DNA of 64,000 bases, taken from an uncultured Christensenellaceae bacterium. Lineage in GTDB: Bacteria > Bacillota > Clostridia > Christensenellales > Borkfalkiaceae. This document shows, in pieces, positions 8,224 through 16,231 of this stretch. Each line of letters begins with the position of its first letter. Position 1 is the stretch's first letter. The DNA lies in the NCBI GenBank assembly GCA_910587825.1, contig CAJUNJ010000002.1, forward strand, positions 62,001 through 126,000. Reading direction: 5' to 3'. The notes under the pieces are model-generated. The model worked only from the letters and a program-made list of their open reading frames with translations. It was not told where the DNA came from and searched no databases. The position numbers and the translations under genes were made by a program.

Positions 8224-9398
8224 TATTTTATTCTCTTTGCTTCTATATAATAACGCTTTTCGTTGCCTTCCCCCATAGAGAAAGTCTTTCTGGGCAAGTT
8301 GCCGCCCGTTTTTATCAGATTGAAAAAATCCGCCTTGGCAATCGGTGGAAGCATTATTCCCACTCCGCTTTCCGCGGTAAGTTTAATAAGCCCGCCAGCG
8401 CCGTGGATATAGTCAACTTCTCCGCCGTTTTCGGAAATAAACTGCGAGATATAACCGTCAAGGGCGCGTATGCCCTGCGGGATATTACCGTCAAACGCTA
8501 TTTGGGAAGTTTTTCCGCCGACGGCGAGACGGGCTTTACCCGACCCCGAAGTTTTAAGACCTTTTAAAAACTTTTCAATATTTCCTGTTTTGATAAATCT
8601 GTGAATAGGTTCGAAATTAAGGGCGGGGTCGTAAATGTTTACGGCTTCACAGAGAGCGAAGCGTGCGGGGTGGGTTTTTACCAGTTCCGGAGAAAGCGTG
8701 CTTTTAAGCATTTCCCAACAGGTTTTCGCCGTAGCCAGAGAATGGTTGCCGTCGCCGACTGCGAACAGCATAACATTTTTTTGACCTTCCGCAAGCGAAT
8801 AGAACGATTCTATTACCCTTTCCGTATTTTCGACATACGTTCCCTTCACCCTTCCGCCGTCCATATTCAGGTCGAAATCGTACAGCGTTTTTCCGCGTTT
8901 AACGCAGTTAAGCACCCTTCCGTCGGCATCGTCGTACAGTAACATAATATGCGGAAGCTCTATCGGTGCGTCCTTGCGTATTTCGACGCGGGGCGGGATA
9001 CGTTCGAGTATCGTTGCTTCGGTAGAACGCACAGCAGTCTTCGCATCGGGTTCGAACGAATACTCTTCAAGGTCGATTGCCAGTACCAGCCCCGTGCGCG
9101 TACCCGATTGGGTAGTGCGTTCGACGAGAATGAACGAATTTACCGTTCTGCCGAAAACCCCTTTATTAAGATACGTCCGCATCGTCTTATTGATATTTGC
9201 GATGCGGGCTTCTGGATTGTCTTTTAAATATATTTCCGGGAATATCAGTTTTAAAGCGCTTACCTTATCGCCGACGAGCGCTTCGACGCTGTGCCAGTAA
9301 CCGTAATCGGAAGTAAACTGGTCACAGGCGTTGACCGCCCACGCAGACATATCCGCAACGTCGGGTAATAAAATTTCCGGTATATGCAGTGTATTCAT
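8223..9398 (-). CDS. DUF1015 family protein
   Basis: 391 residues of a conserved family of unknown function (DUF1015). Diagnostic segments are AWAVNACDQFTSD near residue 20 and GDGNHSLATAK in the middle. In other Clostridia the family often sits beside serine biosynthesis genes; here it is fused into a transcript with cdaA upstream and lysC downstream (1-nt overlap). No Shine-Dalgarno is obvious; the ATG is 3 nt after the micro-gene stop, suggesting re-initiation. Function not assigned. Confidence 0.85.
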   Translation of the reverse strand: MNTLHIPEILLPDVADMSAWAVNACDQFTSDYGYWHSVEALVGDKVSALKLIFPEIYLKDNPEARIANINKTMRTYLNKGVFGRTVNSFILVERTTQSGTRTGLVLAIDLEEYSFEPDAKTAVRSTEATILERIPPRVEIRKDAPIELPHIMLLYDDADGRVLNCVKRGKTLYDFDLNMDGGRVKGTYVENTERVIESFYSLAEGQKNVMLFAVGDGNHSLATAKTCWEMLKSTLSPELVKTHPARFALCEAVNIYDPALNFEPIHRFIKTGNIEKFLKGLKTSGSGKARLAVGGKTSQIAFDGNIPQGIRALDGYISQFISENGGEVDYIHGAGGLIKLTAESGVGIMLPPIAKADFFNLIKTGGNLPRKTFSMGEGNEKRYYIEAKRIK

Positions 9399-9401
9399 AA
9401 T

Positions 9402-9512
9402 TTAAGTTATATTGATAAGGAACACGGTTACGAGAGCAAGCGCAAACGCGATTACTTTTATAACGATATTTTTGGTGAAGAAATCTTTTAATATCTGTCC
9501 GAACTTTTTCAT
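9402..9512 (-). CDS. 36-residue CdaR/YbbR-like membrane micro-protein
   Basis: The reverse strand from the ATG at 9512 encodes 36 residues: a short basic-amphipathic start (MKKFGQILKDFFTKN) and one transmembrane helix (IVIKVIAFALALVTVFLI). It overlaps the cdaA stop as ATGA. CdaR (YbbR), the c-di-AMP cyclase regulator, is normally encoded right after cdaA. It begins with the same pattern, a short F-x-x-x-x-x-x-K-(I/V)-(I/L)-A hydrophobic helix, followed by several extracytoplasmic YbbR repeats. Here the repeats are absent and the frame closes cleanly at TAA. Either a minimal CdaR or the stub of a deleted gene; coupling and a clean frame favour a real gene. Confidence 0.65.
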   Translation of the reverse strand: MKKFGQILKDFFTKNIVIKVIAFALALVTVFLINIT

Positions 9513-10333
9513 ATAATCGCCTCCGCGGTCAAATCAGACCAATAGTAATCGCTTAAAGCTTCCTTTATATCGGTAGCGTCTGCATACTTCTTCTTTATTG
9601 CGCCGTTTTTAACGATGGAGATTATGCCCGTCTCTTCGGATACGACTATCGCCGTTACGCTTGCAACCATAGTCACGCCGAGCGCGGCGCGGTGGCGGCT
9701 GCCCATTTCCTTGGGAAGCTTTTCGTCCTGCGCAAGCGGCAGGAAGCAGCCTGCGGCGTAAAGCTTGTTGCCTTCTATTACAAGCGCGCCGTCGTGCAAC
9801 GGGGCTTTGGGATAGAACACAGCTTCAACCATTTGCGAAGTGATTTGGGCGTTTATTACCGTTCCGCTTTCGATAATGCCTTCGGGCAGATTGTCATTGG
9901 AAAGAACGATGAGCGCGCCGATGTCGTTTTTAGACATATTCTGTACGGCGCGGACTATCTCGTCCATAATAAGCTCTACACCGGTAACGGTTACAGGTTC
10001 CGCCTTACTTTTCTTTACGCCCGAATCGAGAAGAGAACGCTTGATTTCGGTGTGGTACATAGTAAACACTATAACGCCGACCATTGCTATTATTATGAAC
10101 ATTACCGAAGAACTTACCGTTTCGGTAAACGCCGACACAATGCCCGTAAATATTACGAAAAAGCATATTATGGCGATGAATTTATCGGCTTTGTTGTTTT
10201 TAAGCACCTTGAACATAAGGTAAAACAAAACCGAAAAAAGTATAAGCTGCAACAGATACGCAATCCACCTGTCGGCAAATTCCGTTCCGAAATTTCTGAC
10301 TATATTCTGCTGTATTGTAGACCAGATTGCCAT
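9509..10333 (-). CDS. cdaA: Diadenylate cyclase CdaA
   Basis: Makes c-di-AMP from two ATP. 274 residues: three transmembrane helices in the first 95 residues, then a DAC (DisA_N) domain with DGA at 181-183 (HDGALVI) and RHR at 213-215 (GSRHRAALG), both intact. Upstream lie a GGAG ribosome site and a TATAAT box (10372-10367) with only a weak -35. Its usual partner cdaR is represented only by the 36-residue peptide overlapping its stop; glmM is not next door. Confidence 0.95.
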   Translation of the reverse strand: MAIWSTIQQNIVRNFGTEFADRWIAYLLQLILFSVLFYLMFKVLKNNKADKFIAIICFFVIFTGIVSAFTETVSSSVMFIIIAMVGVIVFTMYHTEIKRSLLDSGVKKSKAEPVTVTGVELIMDEIVRAVQNMSKNDIGALIVLSNDNLPEGIIESGTVINAQITSQMVEAVFYPKAPLHDGALVIEGNKLYAAGCFLPLAQDEKLPKEMGSRHRAALGVTMVASVTAIVVSEETGIISIVKNGAIKKKYADATDIKEALSDYYWSDLTAEAII

Positions 10334-10420
10334 TTAAGTTCTCCAAAGTAAACTTCGTCTATAACTATTATATAATTAAATTTTAAAAAAATAAAGCGTT
10401 TAAAATACTTAATTTGTATG

Positions 10421-11395
10421 TCAGGCAAAAAATATTTTATTGTTGAAGTTTTGCAGTGCGCTTTGCGGAGTCAAAAGCCCGCTCTTGACGTCCGCCAATA
10501 CCGAATAAATGCAAGCGACGTAAATTTTAAGCCGTTCGCAACCTATCGCGCGCGCCTGCTCCCTGCTCTTTTTTACGCCGTACTCCTTCATTTTTAAAAG
10601 TTTGGCAAGCTCCGCATCGCCGTCAAAAGAACTTAAAATTGTCAAAAGATTTTTAAAATAGGAAAACAGTCCCGAAAGCAAAGTTGTTTCGTCGCCGTTT
10701 TTACGGCACAGCTCGGACTGTATTTCGATATACGCGCCGTAATCTTTGCGGGCAACGGCGTTTGTCATTTCGTAAATGCGGTATTCTGCGTCCTTATAAA
10801 CGTTGCAGTCGACTTCCTCCAGCGTGAGCGTGCCCTGTTTTTTATAGTCTATAAGTTTTTCCGTTTCGAGCGCGACGCGCGACATATTGCACAGACAGTA
10901 ACGCGCTATCGTCGTGCAGACGTCGGCGGGAGCGGTTATACCCGCGTGTTTAAACGTCAAAAATACCCATTTGGCAACAGTGTCTTCGTCGGCACGGTTG
11001 CAGTCGACGTAAGTAATACAGTTTTTGCGTTTCAAGTCGACGCCCTTTTTACCCTCCGCATTGACGATTATAAGCACGGTCGTCGGCGGGAAATTTTCAA
11101 ATGTCTTTTTAAGATATTTTTCGTATTCGCTTTCCGTCGGATGAAGCGACGTTACTTTGATTACACGCTTCTCGGACATAAACGGAAAACTTTCTATTGC
11201 CGAAATAAGCGAAGTCAACGCGCTTCCTTTAAGCGTATCGCCGTCGAACGGAGAAAAATTAAGTTCCGGCATCTGCACAAATGCACTTTTAAGCATTTCT
11301 TCGCCTTTCATACGGAAATACGCGTCGTCTCCTTCGAGAAGATAGATAGAACGCGCGCCTTGGGCTATATCGTTTTTAAGCTGAGTATACTTCAT
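10421..11395 (-). CDS. holA: DNA polymerase III delta subunit
   Basis: Clamp-loader delta subunit that opens the beta sliding clamp, 324 residues. Begins MKYTQLKNDI and contains YLLEGDDAYFRMKGEEML, the degenerate P-loop region of HolA, and the C-terminal helical collar with NFNNKIFFA at the end. It lies 3 nt downstream of the LysR gene on the same strand. Moderately divergent but with the HolA layout throughout. Confidence 0.88.
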   Translation of the reverse strand: MKYTQLKNDIAQGARSIYLLEGDDAYFRMKGEEMLKSAFVQMPELNFSPFDGDTLKGSALTSLISAIESFPFMSEKRVIKVTSLHPTESEYEKYLKKTFENFPPTTVLIIVNAEGKKGVDLKRKNCITYVDCNRADEDTVAKWVFLTFKHAGITAPADVCTTIARYCLCNMSRVALETEKLIDYKKQGTLTLEEVDCNVYKDAEYRIYEMTNAVARKDYGAYIEIQSELCRKNGDETTLLSGLFSYFKNLLTILSSFDGDAELAKLLKMKEYGVKKSREQARAIGCERLKIYVACIYSVLADVKSGLLTPQSALQNFNNKIFFA

Positions 11396-11398
11396 ATT

Positions 11399-12286
11399 TT
11401 ACACCCGCGAAAATTCGGCAATGAACTGTTTGACCGTAAACGAAGCGGACGCGTGTTTGGGAATGGCAATACCCACCCCCCTTACGGGAAGCGACGGTGT
11501 TACGGCAACTTCGAAAAGCTGCCCGTTTGCAAGCTCTTCCACGCAGTATTCGCGGGGGATGCACCCCAACCCCATTCCCTTTACGGCAAGCCTGACCATC
11601 AAATCCCAGTTTGATACTTCAATGTCGGGAGTAAGTGTTACGCCGTGCAAAGCGAGAAAGGCGTTAAGCGAATTTATCGCAACAGTGTTGCGTTCCATCA
11701 TAAGCAGGGGAAATTCCTGCAAATTGTTCAAGCCGATTTCTTCGCCTTTAAGATATTCGTACTTTTTGCCCGCAACGAAAATATCGCTTAAATGCGATAC
11801 TGTATCAAGGAATTTCACGTCGGCGTCTTCGACGGGAAGATTTACGAACGCCACGTCGCAAACGCCCTCTTTAAGCTGGTTTAAAGTTTCGGGCGAAGTC
11901 GCCGAGATAAGTTCGAACTTAACGGCGGGATATTTTTCACTGAACTTTGCTATTTTATCCGAAAGCAAGTGCGAAAAAATAGAATCTGTAGCGCCTATTC
12001 TAATCGTACCCGTGACCGTAGTCTGCAATTCGGTAATACTGTTCTCTGCCGATTCGAGAAGAACGAGTGCGTCCTGCACGTTTTTGAATATGAGTTTTCC
12101 GCCCGCCGCGGACAGTTCCATCCCCTTATGCGTGCGGTTAAAAAGGGGAACGCCGAGCTGTGTTTCAAGCTGTTTGACAGACTGCGATACGGCAGGCTGG
12201 GAAATATAGAGTTCTTGCGCGGCTTTGGTTAGAGAACCGCACCTTGCAACGGTGTAAAACACTTTATACAGTTCGAGATTGACCAT
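11399..12286 (-). CDS. LysR-family transcriptional regulator
   Basis: 295 residues: an N-terminal winged helix-turn-helix (LTKAAQELYISQPAVSQSVKQ, about residues 18-38) and a periplasmic-binding-fold effector domain. The start at 12286 is set by AAGGAGG eight to nine bases upstream; an in-frame ATG at 12310 would overlap mnmE. It follows mnmE by 10 nt and so appears embedded in a housekeeping operon rather than divergent from a target. Effector and targets unknown. Confidence 0.9.
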   Translation of the reverse strand: MVNLELYKVFYTVARCGSLTKAAQELYISQPAVSQSVKQLETQLGVPLFNRTHKGMELSAAGGKLIFKNVQDALVLLESAENSITELQTTVTGTIRIGATDSIFSHLLSDKIAKFSEKYPAVKFELISATSPETLNQLKEGVCDVAFVNLPVEDADVKFLDTVSHLSDIFVAGKKYEYLKGEEIGLNNLQEFPLLMMERNTVAINSLNAFLALHGVTLTPDIEVSNWDLMVRLAVKGMGLGCIPREYCVEELANGQLFEVAVTPSLPVRGVGIAIPKHASASFTVKQFIAEFSRV

Positions 12287-12296
12287 AATTACCTCC

Positions 12297-13607
12297 TTAC
12301 TTGCCCACACAGAACTTTTCGAATACGGTATTAATAATGCTTTCGTTGGCGGTTTCCCCCGTTATTTCACCGAGGCAGTCCCACGCGTCTTTTAAATCTA
12401 TGGCGAGTATATCAGTCGTATACGCTTCCGCGTTTTCCATTGCGCTTTTAAGCGACTGCGCCGCCCGCACAAGCGCGGAATAGTGACGGCGTTCTATTAT
12501 ATAGGCTTTTTCGAGGGCGACCTCTCCCACACATTTACCCGCAAGCAGTTTTTTAAGTTCTTCAAGTCCTTCCCCCGTCTTTGCCGACACCGCAACGTCG
12601 AATTTACCGACAGGCTTTGTTATGTCGCTTTTATTGAATACGGTTATGACTTCGCCGTCCGTTACGGAAAGTTCCGCGGCGCCGTCGCCGTCCGTTACAG
12701 ATAGTATTACGTCGGCGGAAGAAATAATCTTTTTGGCACGTTCTATACCGATATTTTCTATCTGTCCCGCCCGCTTGCGTATGCCGGCGGTATCGATAAA
12801 ATTGTAAGTCACGCCATCTATTTCTATACTGCCCTCAACCGCGTCTCGGGTGGTTCCCGCTTCGGGCGACACTATCGCCTTGTCGTAGCCGAGCAAAGCG
12901 TTGAGAAGAGAACTTTTGCCCGTGTTGGGTTTGCCGCAGATTGCGACCGTAACGCCGTCCTTTATCTTTTTACCGCTTGAATAAGTCGAGGCAAGGCTGT
13001 CAAGCCTTGAAGAAATTTGTGCTATTGAAGCATTTATTTTGGCTGTATTCAAATTTTCGAGATCTTCTTCGGGATAGTCGAGGTCGGCTGAAATTTCCGC
13101 GAGAATATCCGTAAGCCCGTTCTGCAACAGATTTATTTCGGAAGTAAGCTTTTCGTTGTAAAGCATACAGCCCGCCCGAAGCGATGCAAGGCTTTCGGCG
13201 TTAATCATATCTATTACGCCTTCCGCTGACGACAGCGAAAGTTTACCGTTTATGAAAGCGCGTTTTGTAAACTCACCCTTTTCCGCCGCGCGCGCGCCGA
13301 AAGAGATGGTTTTACCGAGTATACCGCGGGCTATCTGCACCCCGCCGTGACAGTGAAATTCCACCACGTCCTCGCCCGTAAACGATTTGGGCGCCTTGAA
13401 ATAAACGCACATTCCGAAATCTTTAAAGCCGTTGCCTTCGATGTTGCCCGCATACATAACGTTTGGTATAAAATCTTTAACGCCCGTCTTGCCCGCGGGC
13501 GAAAACATCTTTTCGGCTATTTCAAGCGCGTTTTGCCCGCTCAGTCTTATGATTGCGACGCCGCCCGCGCCGTGCGCCGTTGATATTGCCGAAATTACGT
13601 CCAGCAT
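12297..13607 (-). CDS. mnmE: tRNA modification GTPase MnmE
   Basis: With MnmG it forms (carboxymethyl)aminomethyl-uridine at wobble position 34. 436 residues: an N-terminal tetrahydrofolate-binding domain, a helical domain interrupted by a G domain (GKPNTGKSSLLNALLG, TTRD, NKSD), and the C-terminal FCVGK variant of the C-(I/L/V)-G-K motif. An upstream TATACT box at about 13640 and GAGGAG before the ATG suit an operon head. It lies apart from mnmG and rsmG, its usual oriC neighbours. Confidence 0.95.
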   Translation of the reverse strand: MLDVISAISTAHGAGGVAIIRLSGQNALEIAEKMFSPAGKTGVKDFIPNVMYAGNIEGNGFKDFGMCVYFKAPKSFTGEDVVEFHCHGGVQIARGILGKTISFGARAAEKGEFTKRAFINGKLSLSSAEGVIDMINAESLASLRAGCMLYNEKLTSEINLLQNGLTDILAEISADLDYPEEDLENLNTAKINASIAQISSRLDSLASTYSSGKKIKDGVTVAICGKPNTGKSSLLNALLGYDKAIVSPEAGTTRDAVEGSIEIDGVTYNFIDTAGIRKRAGQIENIGIERAKKIISSADVILSVTDGDGAAELSVTDGEVITVFNKSDITKPVGKFDVAVSAKTGEGLEELKKLLAGKCVGEVALEKAYIIERRHYSALVRAAQSLKSAMENAEAYTTDILAIDLKDAWDCLGEITGETANESIINTVFEKFCVGK

Positions 13608-13663
13608 AAAATCTCCTCAGGTATAAGTTACGCTTATAAGTATAGCACATACCGATTACGGAA

Positions 13664-13697
13664 GCAAATAAAAAAGCGCGTAAATTTTACGCGCTTT
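13664..13697 (-). terminator. Rho-independent terminator after membrane-protein gene
   Basis: AAAGCGCGTAAA and TTTACGCGCTTT pair as a 10-12 bp stem, followed on the minus strand by TTTTTTATTT. It ends the truA-side membrane-protein transcript just before the mnmE promoter. Confidence 0.85.
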
Positions 13698-13700
13698 AAG

Positions 13701-14552
13701 TTAATTGTCGAATTCGTCAAACGGCGAACCGCCTTTGTTTTCTCCGTTACCGCTTCCGCCGAGTCCGCCGAACGGGTCGCCCGACGCACCGCCGTCACGA
13801 TTGCCGTAACCGTTATTATTATAGGGATTATTGTTATATCCGTCGCGCCCGTAAGGATTGCCGTTAAAATTTTGTTGTTGCTGATAATTCTGATACGCCG
13901 CATACTGTCTTGCCTGTTCGGCGCGTAAAAAGTCCCTGTAATTTACCCCGACGTTGTTACGCACTATGAAGAACAGTATACCCTGTATGGGGAAGAGAAC
14001 GCTTGTGATTGTAAACAAAACATATCTTCTGCAAGCGTAAGTCTGGAAAAAGCAAATTAAAAGCGCAATATTGAAGATAAGGAAAACGAGATCTACAAAC
14101 CTTAAAATAAACCTGTTTAAATAATTGTATATCCAGGCTGCCCAGGCAAGCTCTTGCGGGCAGTTCCTGAGTTCGTATATATAGACCGTGAGCCCGTTGA
14201 AAACTTCGGTGGGAACGGCAACCTCGTACTTCATTACAAGAAAATAAGCGACGTAATACAGTACGTAACCGGCGAACAGTACGGCTTCGAAAATAGCCGT
14301 GACCAAGCCGATTTTCTTTGCGTCAATGTTGTAAAACCTGTTTTTCTGCGCGCACACGCCGATATAATAGGTATTGAAGAACGGAACGAAAGCCATCCAC
14401 TTGTGTCTGTACCCGGACCGGACGGCGACGGTGAAAAGCGCGATGGCTTCGAATATGAAAACGATTGCAAAACAAAGCCCGCCGACGATAAACTGAACCC
14501 AGACGTTGTTTACAAATTCACCGGCTAACGACGCGTATTCGAAAAAATCCAT
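13701..14552 (-). CDS. Multi-pass membrane protein with Gly/Asn-rich tail, unknown
   Basis: 283 residues. About five hydrophobic segments occupy residues 15-205 (for example FIVGGLCFAIVFIFEAIALF and FVDLVFLIFNIALLICFF), followed by a hydrophilic low-complexity tail of about 75 residues rich in Asn, Gly, Gln and Tyr (NPYNNNGYGNRDGG). The start at 14552 is set by AAGGGGG; a longer frame to 14591 lacks a ribosome site. No enzymatic motif seen. The tail is plausibly disordered and cytoplasmic. Followed by a strong terminator, so it closes the ecf-truA transcript. Confidence 0.7.
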   Translation of the reverse strand: MDFFEYASLAGEFVNNVWVQFIVGGLCFAIVFIFEAIALFTVAVRSGYRHKWMAFVPFFNTYYIGVCAQKNRFYNIDAKKIGLVTAIFEAVLFAGYVLYYVAYFLVMKYEVAVPTEVFNGLTVYIYELRNCPQELAWAAWIYNYLNRFILRFVDLVFLIFNIALLICFFQTYACRRYVLFTITSVLFPIQGILFFIVRNNVGVNYRDFLRAEQARQYAAYQNYQQQQNFNGNPYGRDGYNNNPYNNNGYGNRDGGASGDPFGGLGGSGNGENKGGSPFDEFDN

Positions 14553-14624
14553 ATAATCCCCCTTGCTTCGGTTCTTATATTCTATGCTCAATAAATGTAA
14601 AAAATAAAATCGATTTGTGAAAAA

Positions 14625-15386
14625 TCAGTTAAAAATGTCAATTCCGTAGTCGACGCGTTCGAGCGTAAGCCCATTTGCAGGCATAGTTTTACCTACGGCG
14701 TTTCTGTCGCGGTCTTTAAGCGAACGTATAATATCCTCTTCCGTCAGTCTGCCCGCCGAACAGTAAAGCATTGTTCCTGCCAGCGTGCGTACCATATTGT
14801 AAAGAAAGCCGTTGCCCGTCACCCTTATTCCGACATCCGTATAAAAGGGCGTTTCAACCCAATTCGTCTCAACCGAATATACAGTCCTTACCGTCGTTTT
14901 AACCTGCGAACCCGAAGCGCAGTAAGCTTTGAAGTCGTGTTCGCCTTCGAACAACTTACCCGACGAAGCAAGTCTTTCCAAATCAACGGGATACTTTATA
15001 TGCACGGCGTATCTGTCCCTTAAAGGCTGACGGCGACGGGCGAGATAGACGCGGTAAAGATAAGTTTTCTTTTTTGCGCTTGCGACGGCGTCGAACCCTT
15101 CGGGCGCGACCGCCGATTTCAAGACAGAAATGTCCTCGGGCAAATGAAAGTTGACCGCGTCCGCAAGCCGTTCCGGCGGAATGGCTGTGTCCGCGTCGAA
15201 GTGACACACCTGCGCCGAAGCGTGCACCCCGCTGTCCGTCCTGCCGCTTGCCGTGACGGTAACCGGTTTGCCGAGCGTCAAAGTTAACGCTTCGGTAAGT
15301 TTTTGCTGTACCGTAATCGAATTTTTCTGTATCTGCCAACCGCCGTAATTTGTGCCGTCGTAGGAAATTAAAAGAGCGTATCTCAT
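14625..15386 (-). CDS. truA: tRNA pseudouridine synthase A
   Basis: Converts uridines 38-40 of tRNA anticodon stems to pseudouridine; 253 residues. The catalytic Asp is in GRTDSGVHA near residue 52, and the fold begins MRYALLISYDGTNYGGWQ. The start overlaps the ecfT stop as TAATG, so an in-frame ATG at 15488 inside ecfT is rejected. The ecfA-ecfT-truA order is conserved in Firmicutes near the ribosomal protein cluster. Confidence 0.95.
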   Translation of the reverse strand: MRYALLISYDGTNYGGWQIQKNSITVQQKLTEALTLTLGKPVTVTASGRTDSGVHASAQVCHFDADTAIPPERLADAVNFHLPEDISVLKSAVAPEGFDAVASAKKKTYLYRVYLARRRQPLRDRYAVHIKYPVDLERLASSGKLFEGEHDFKAYCASGSQVKTTVRTVYSVETNWVETPFYTDVGIRVTGNGFLYNMVRTLAGTMLYCSAGRLTEEDIIRSLKDRDRNAVGKTMPANGLTLERVDYGIDIFN

Positions 15387-16231
15387 TAATTTAACCTTAT
15401 AAATTCGTAAATTCCGGGGAATATTCTGTACCCGTAAATATTTAGCAGCACTACCGCGGTAATGAGCGCGGCAAACAGCAGCAAGCAAATCAAATCACGC
15501 CAGCCGAATTTAAGTTTTTTGTACTTGGTGCGGTTTTTAGAACCCGAATAACAGCGTGCGTCCATAGCATCGCCAAGTTCTTCGGCACGGCGGAACGCGC
15601 TTATCAAAAGGGGAATTAAAATAGGAACTATCGCTTTTATGCGCTTGAATATATTTCCGCTTTCAAAGTCCGCCCCCCTTGCTTTCTGTGCGGAAATTAT
15701 GCGGTTTGTCTCGTCGATAAGCGTGGGAATAAACCTCAGCGCAATCGACATTATAAGCGCGAGTTCGTGGACGGGGAAGCGTACCCATTTCAAAGGCGTA
15801 AGCAGACTTTCTATGCCGTCGGTAAGCTCGACGGGAGTTGTCGTAAGGGTTAACAGAGCCGAACCCATTACCAGAAAGAACAGCCGCAACACGAAAAATA
15901 CAGTAAAAATTATGCCCTCGCGGTAAATTTTTATTATGCCCCACTCGACGAGAAGGTGTTGCCCGCCGTGGAAAAACAGATTAATAACCGCCGTGAATAT
16001 CAAAAGAAATATTACCGCCTTGACCGAGCGCAGAACGCTGCCGACGGGAACGCGGGAAGCTATTACCGCCGAAACCAGAACGACTACGCACGCCGCCATT
16101 GCATAGAAATTTTTTGCAAGGAAGAGCGCGACGATATAGGCGATTAAAGCCAAAAGTTTTAAGCGGGGGTCGCACCTGTGTACGAAAGATTTTACGGGAT
16201 AGTACTGACCGAAAGTTACGTCGTTAAGCAT
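15386..16231 (-). CDS. ecfT: ECF transporter transmembrane subunit EcfT
   Basis: Membrane scaffold that links S components to the EcfA ATPases for vitamin or metal uptake; 281 residues. Several helices span residues 25-130 and 240-270. The coupling helices carry SAQKARGADF and FRRAEELGDAMDARCY, the conserved Ala-Arg-Gly type motifs that bind the ATPases. It overlaps the ATPase gene by 8 nt and truA by 1 nt. No S component is adjacent, as in group II ECF modules shared by many substrate binders. Confidence 0.94.
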   Translation of the reverse strand: MLNDVTFGQYYPVKSFVHRCDPRLKLLALIAYIVALFLAKNFYAMAACVVVLVSAVIASRVPVGSVLRSVKAVIFLLIFTAVINLFFHGGQHLLVEWGIIKIYREGIIFTVFFVLRLFFLVMGSALLTLTTTPVELTDGIESLLTPLKWVRFPVHELALIMSIALRFIPTLIDETNRIISAQKARGADFESGNIFKRIKAIVPILIPLLISAFRRAEELGDAMDARCYSGSKNRTKYKKLKFGWRDLICLLLFAALITAVVLLNIYGYRIFPGIYEFIRLN

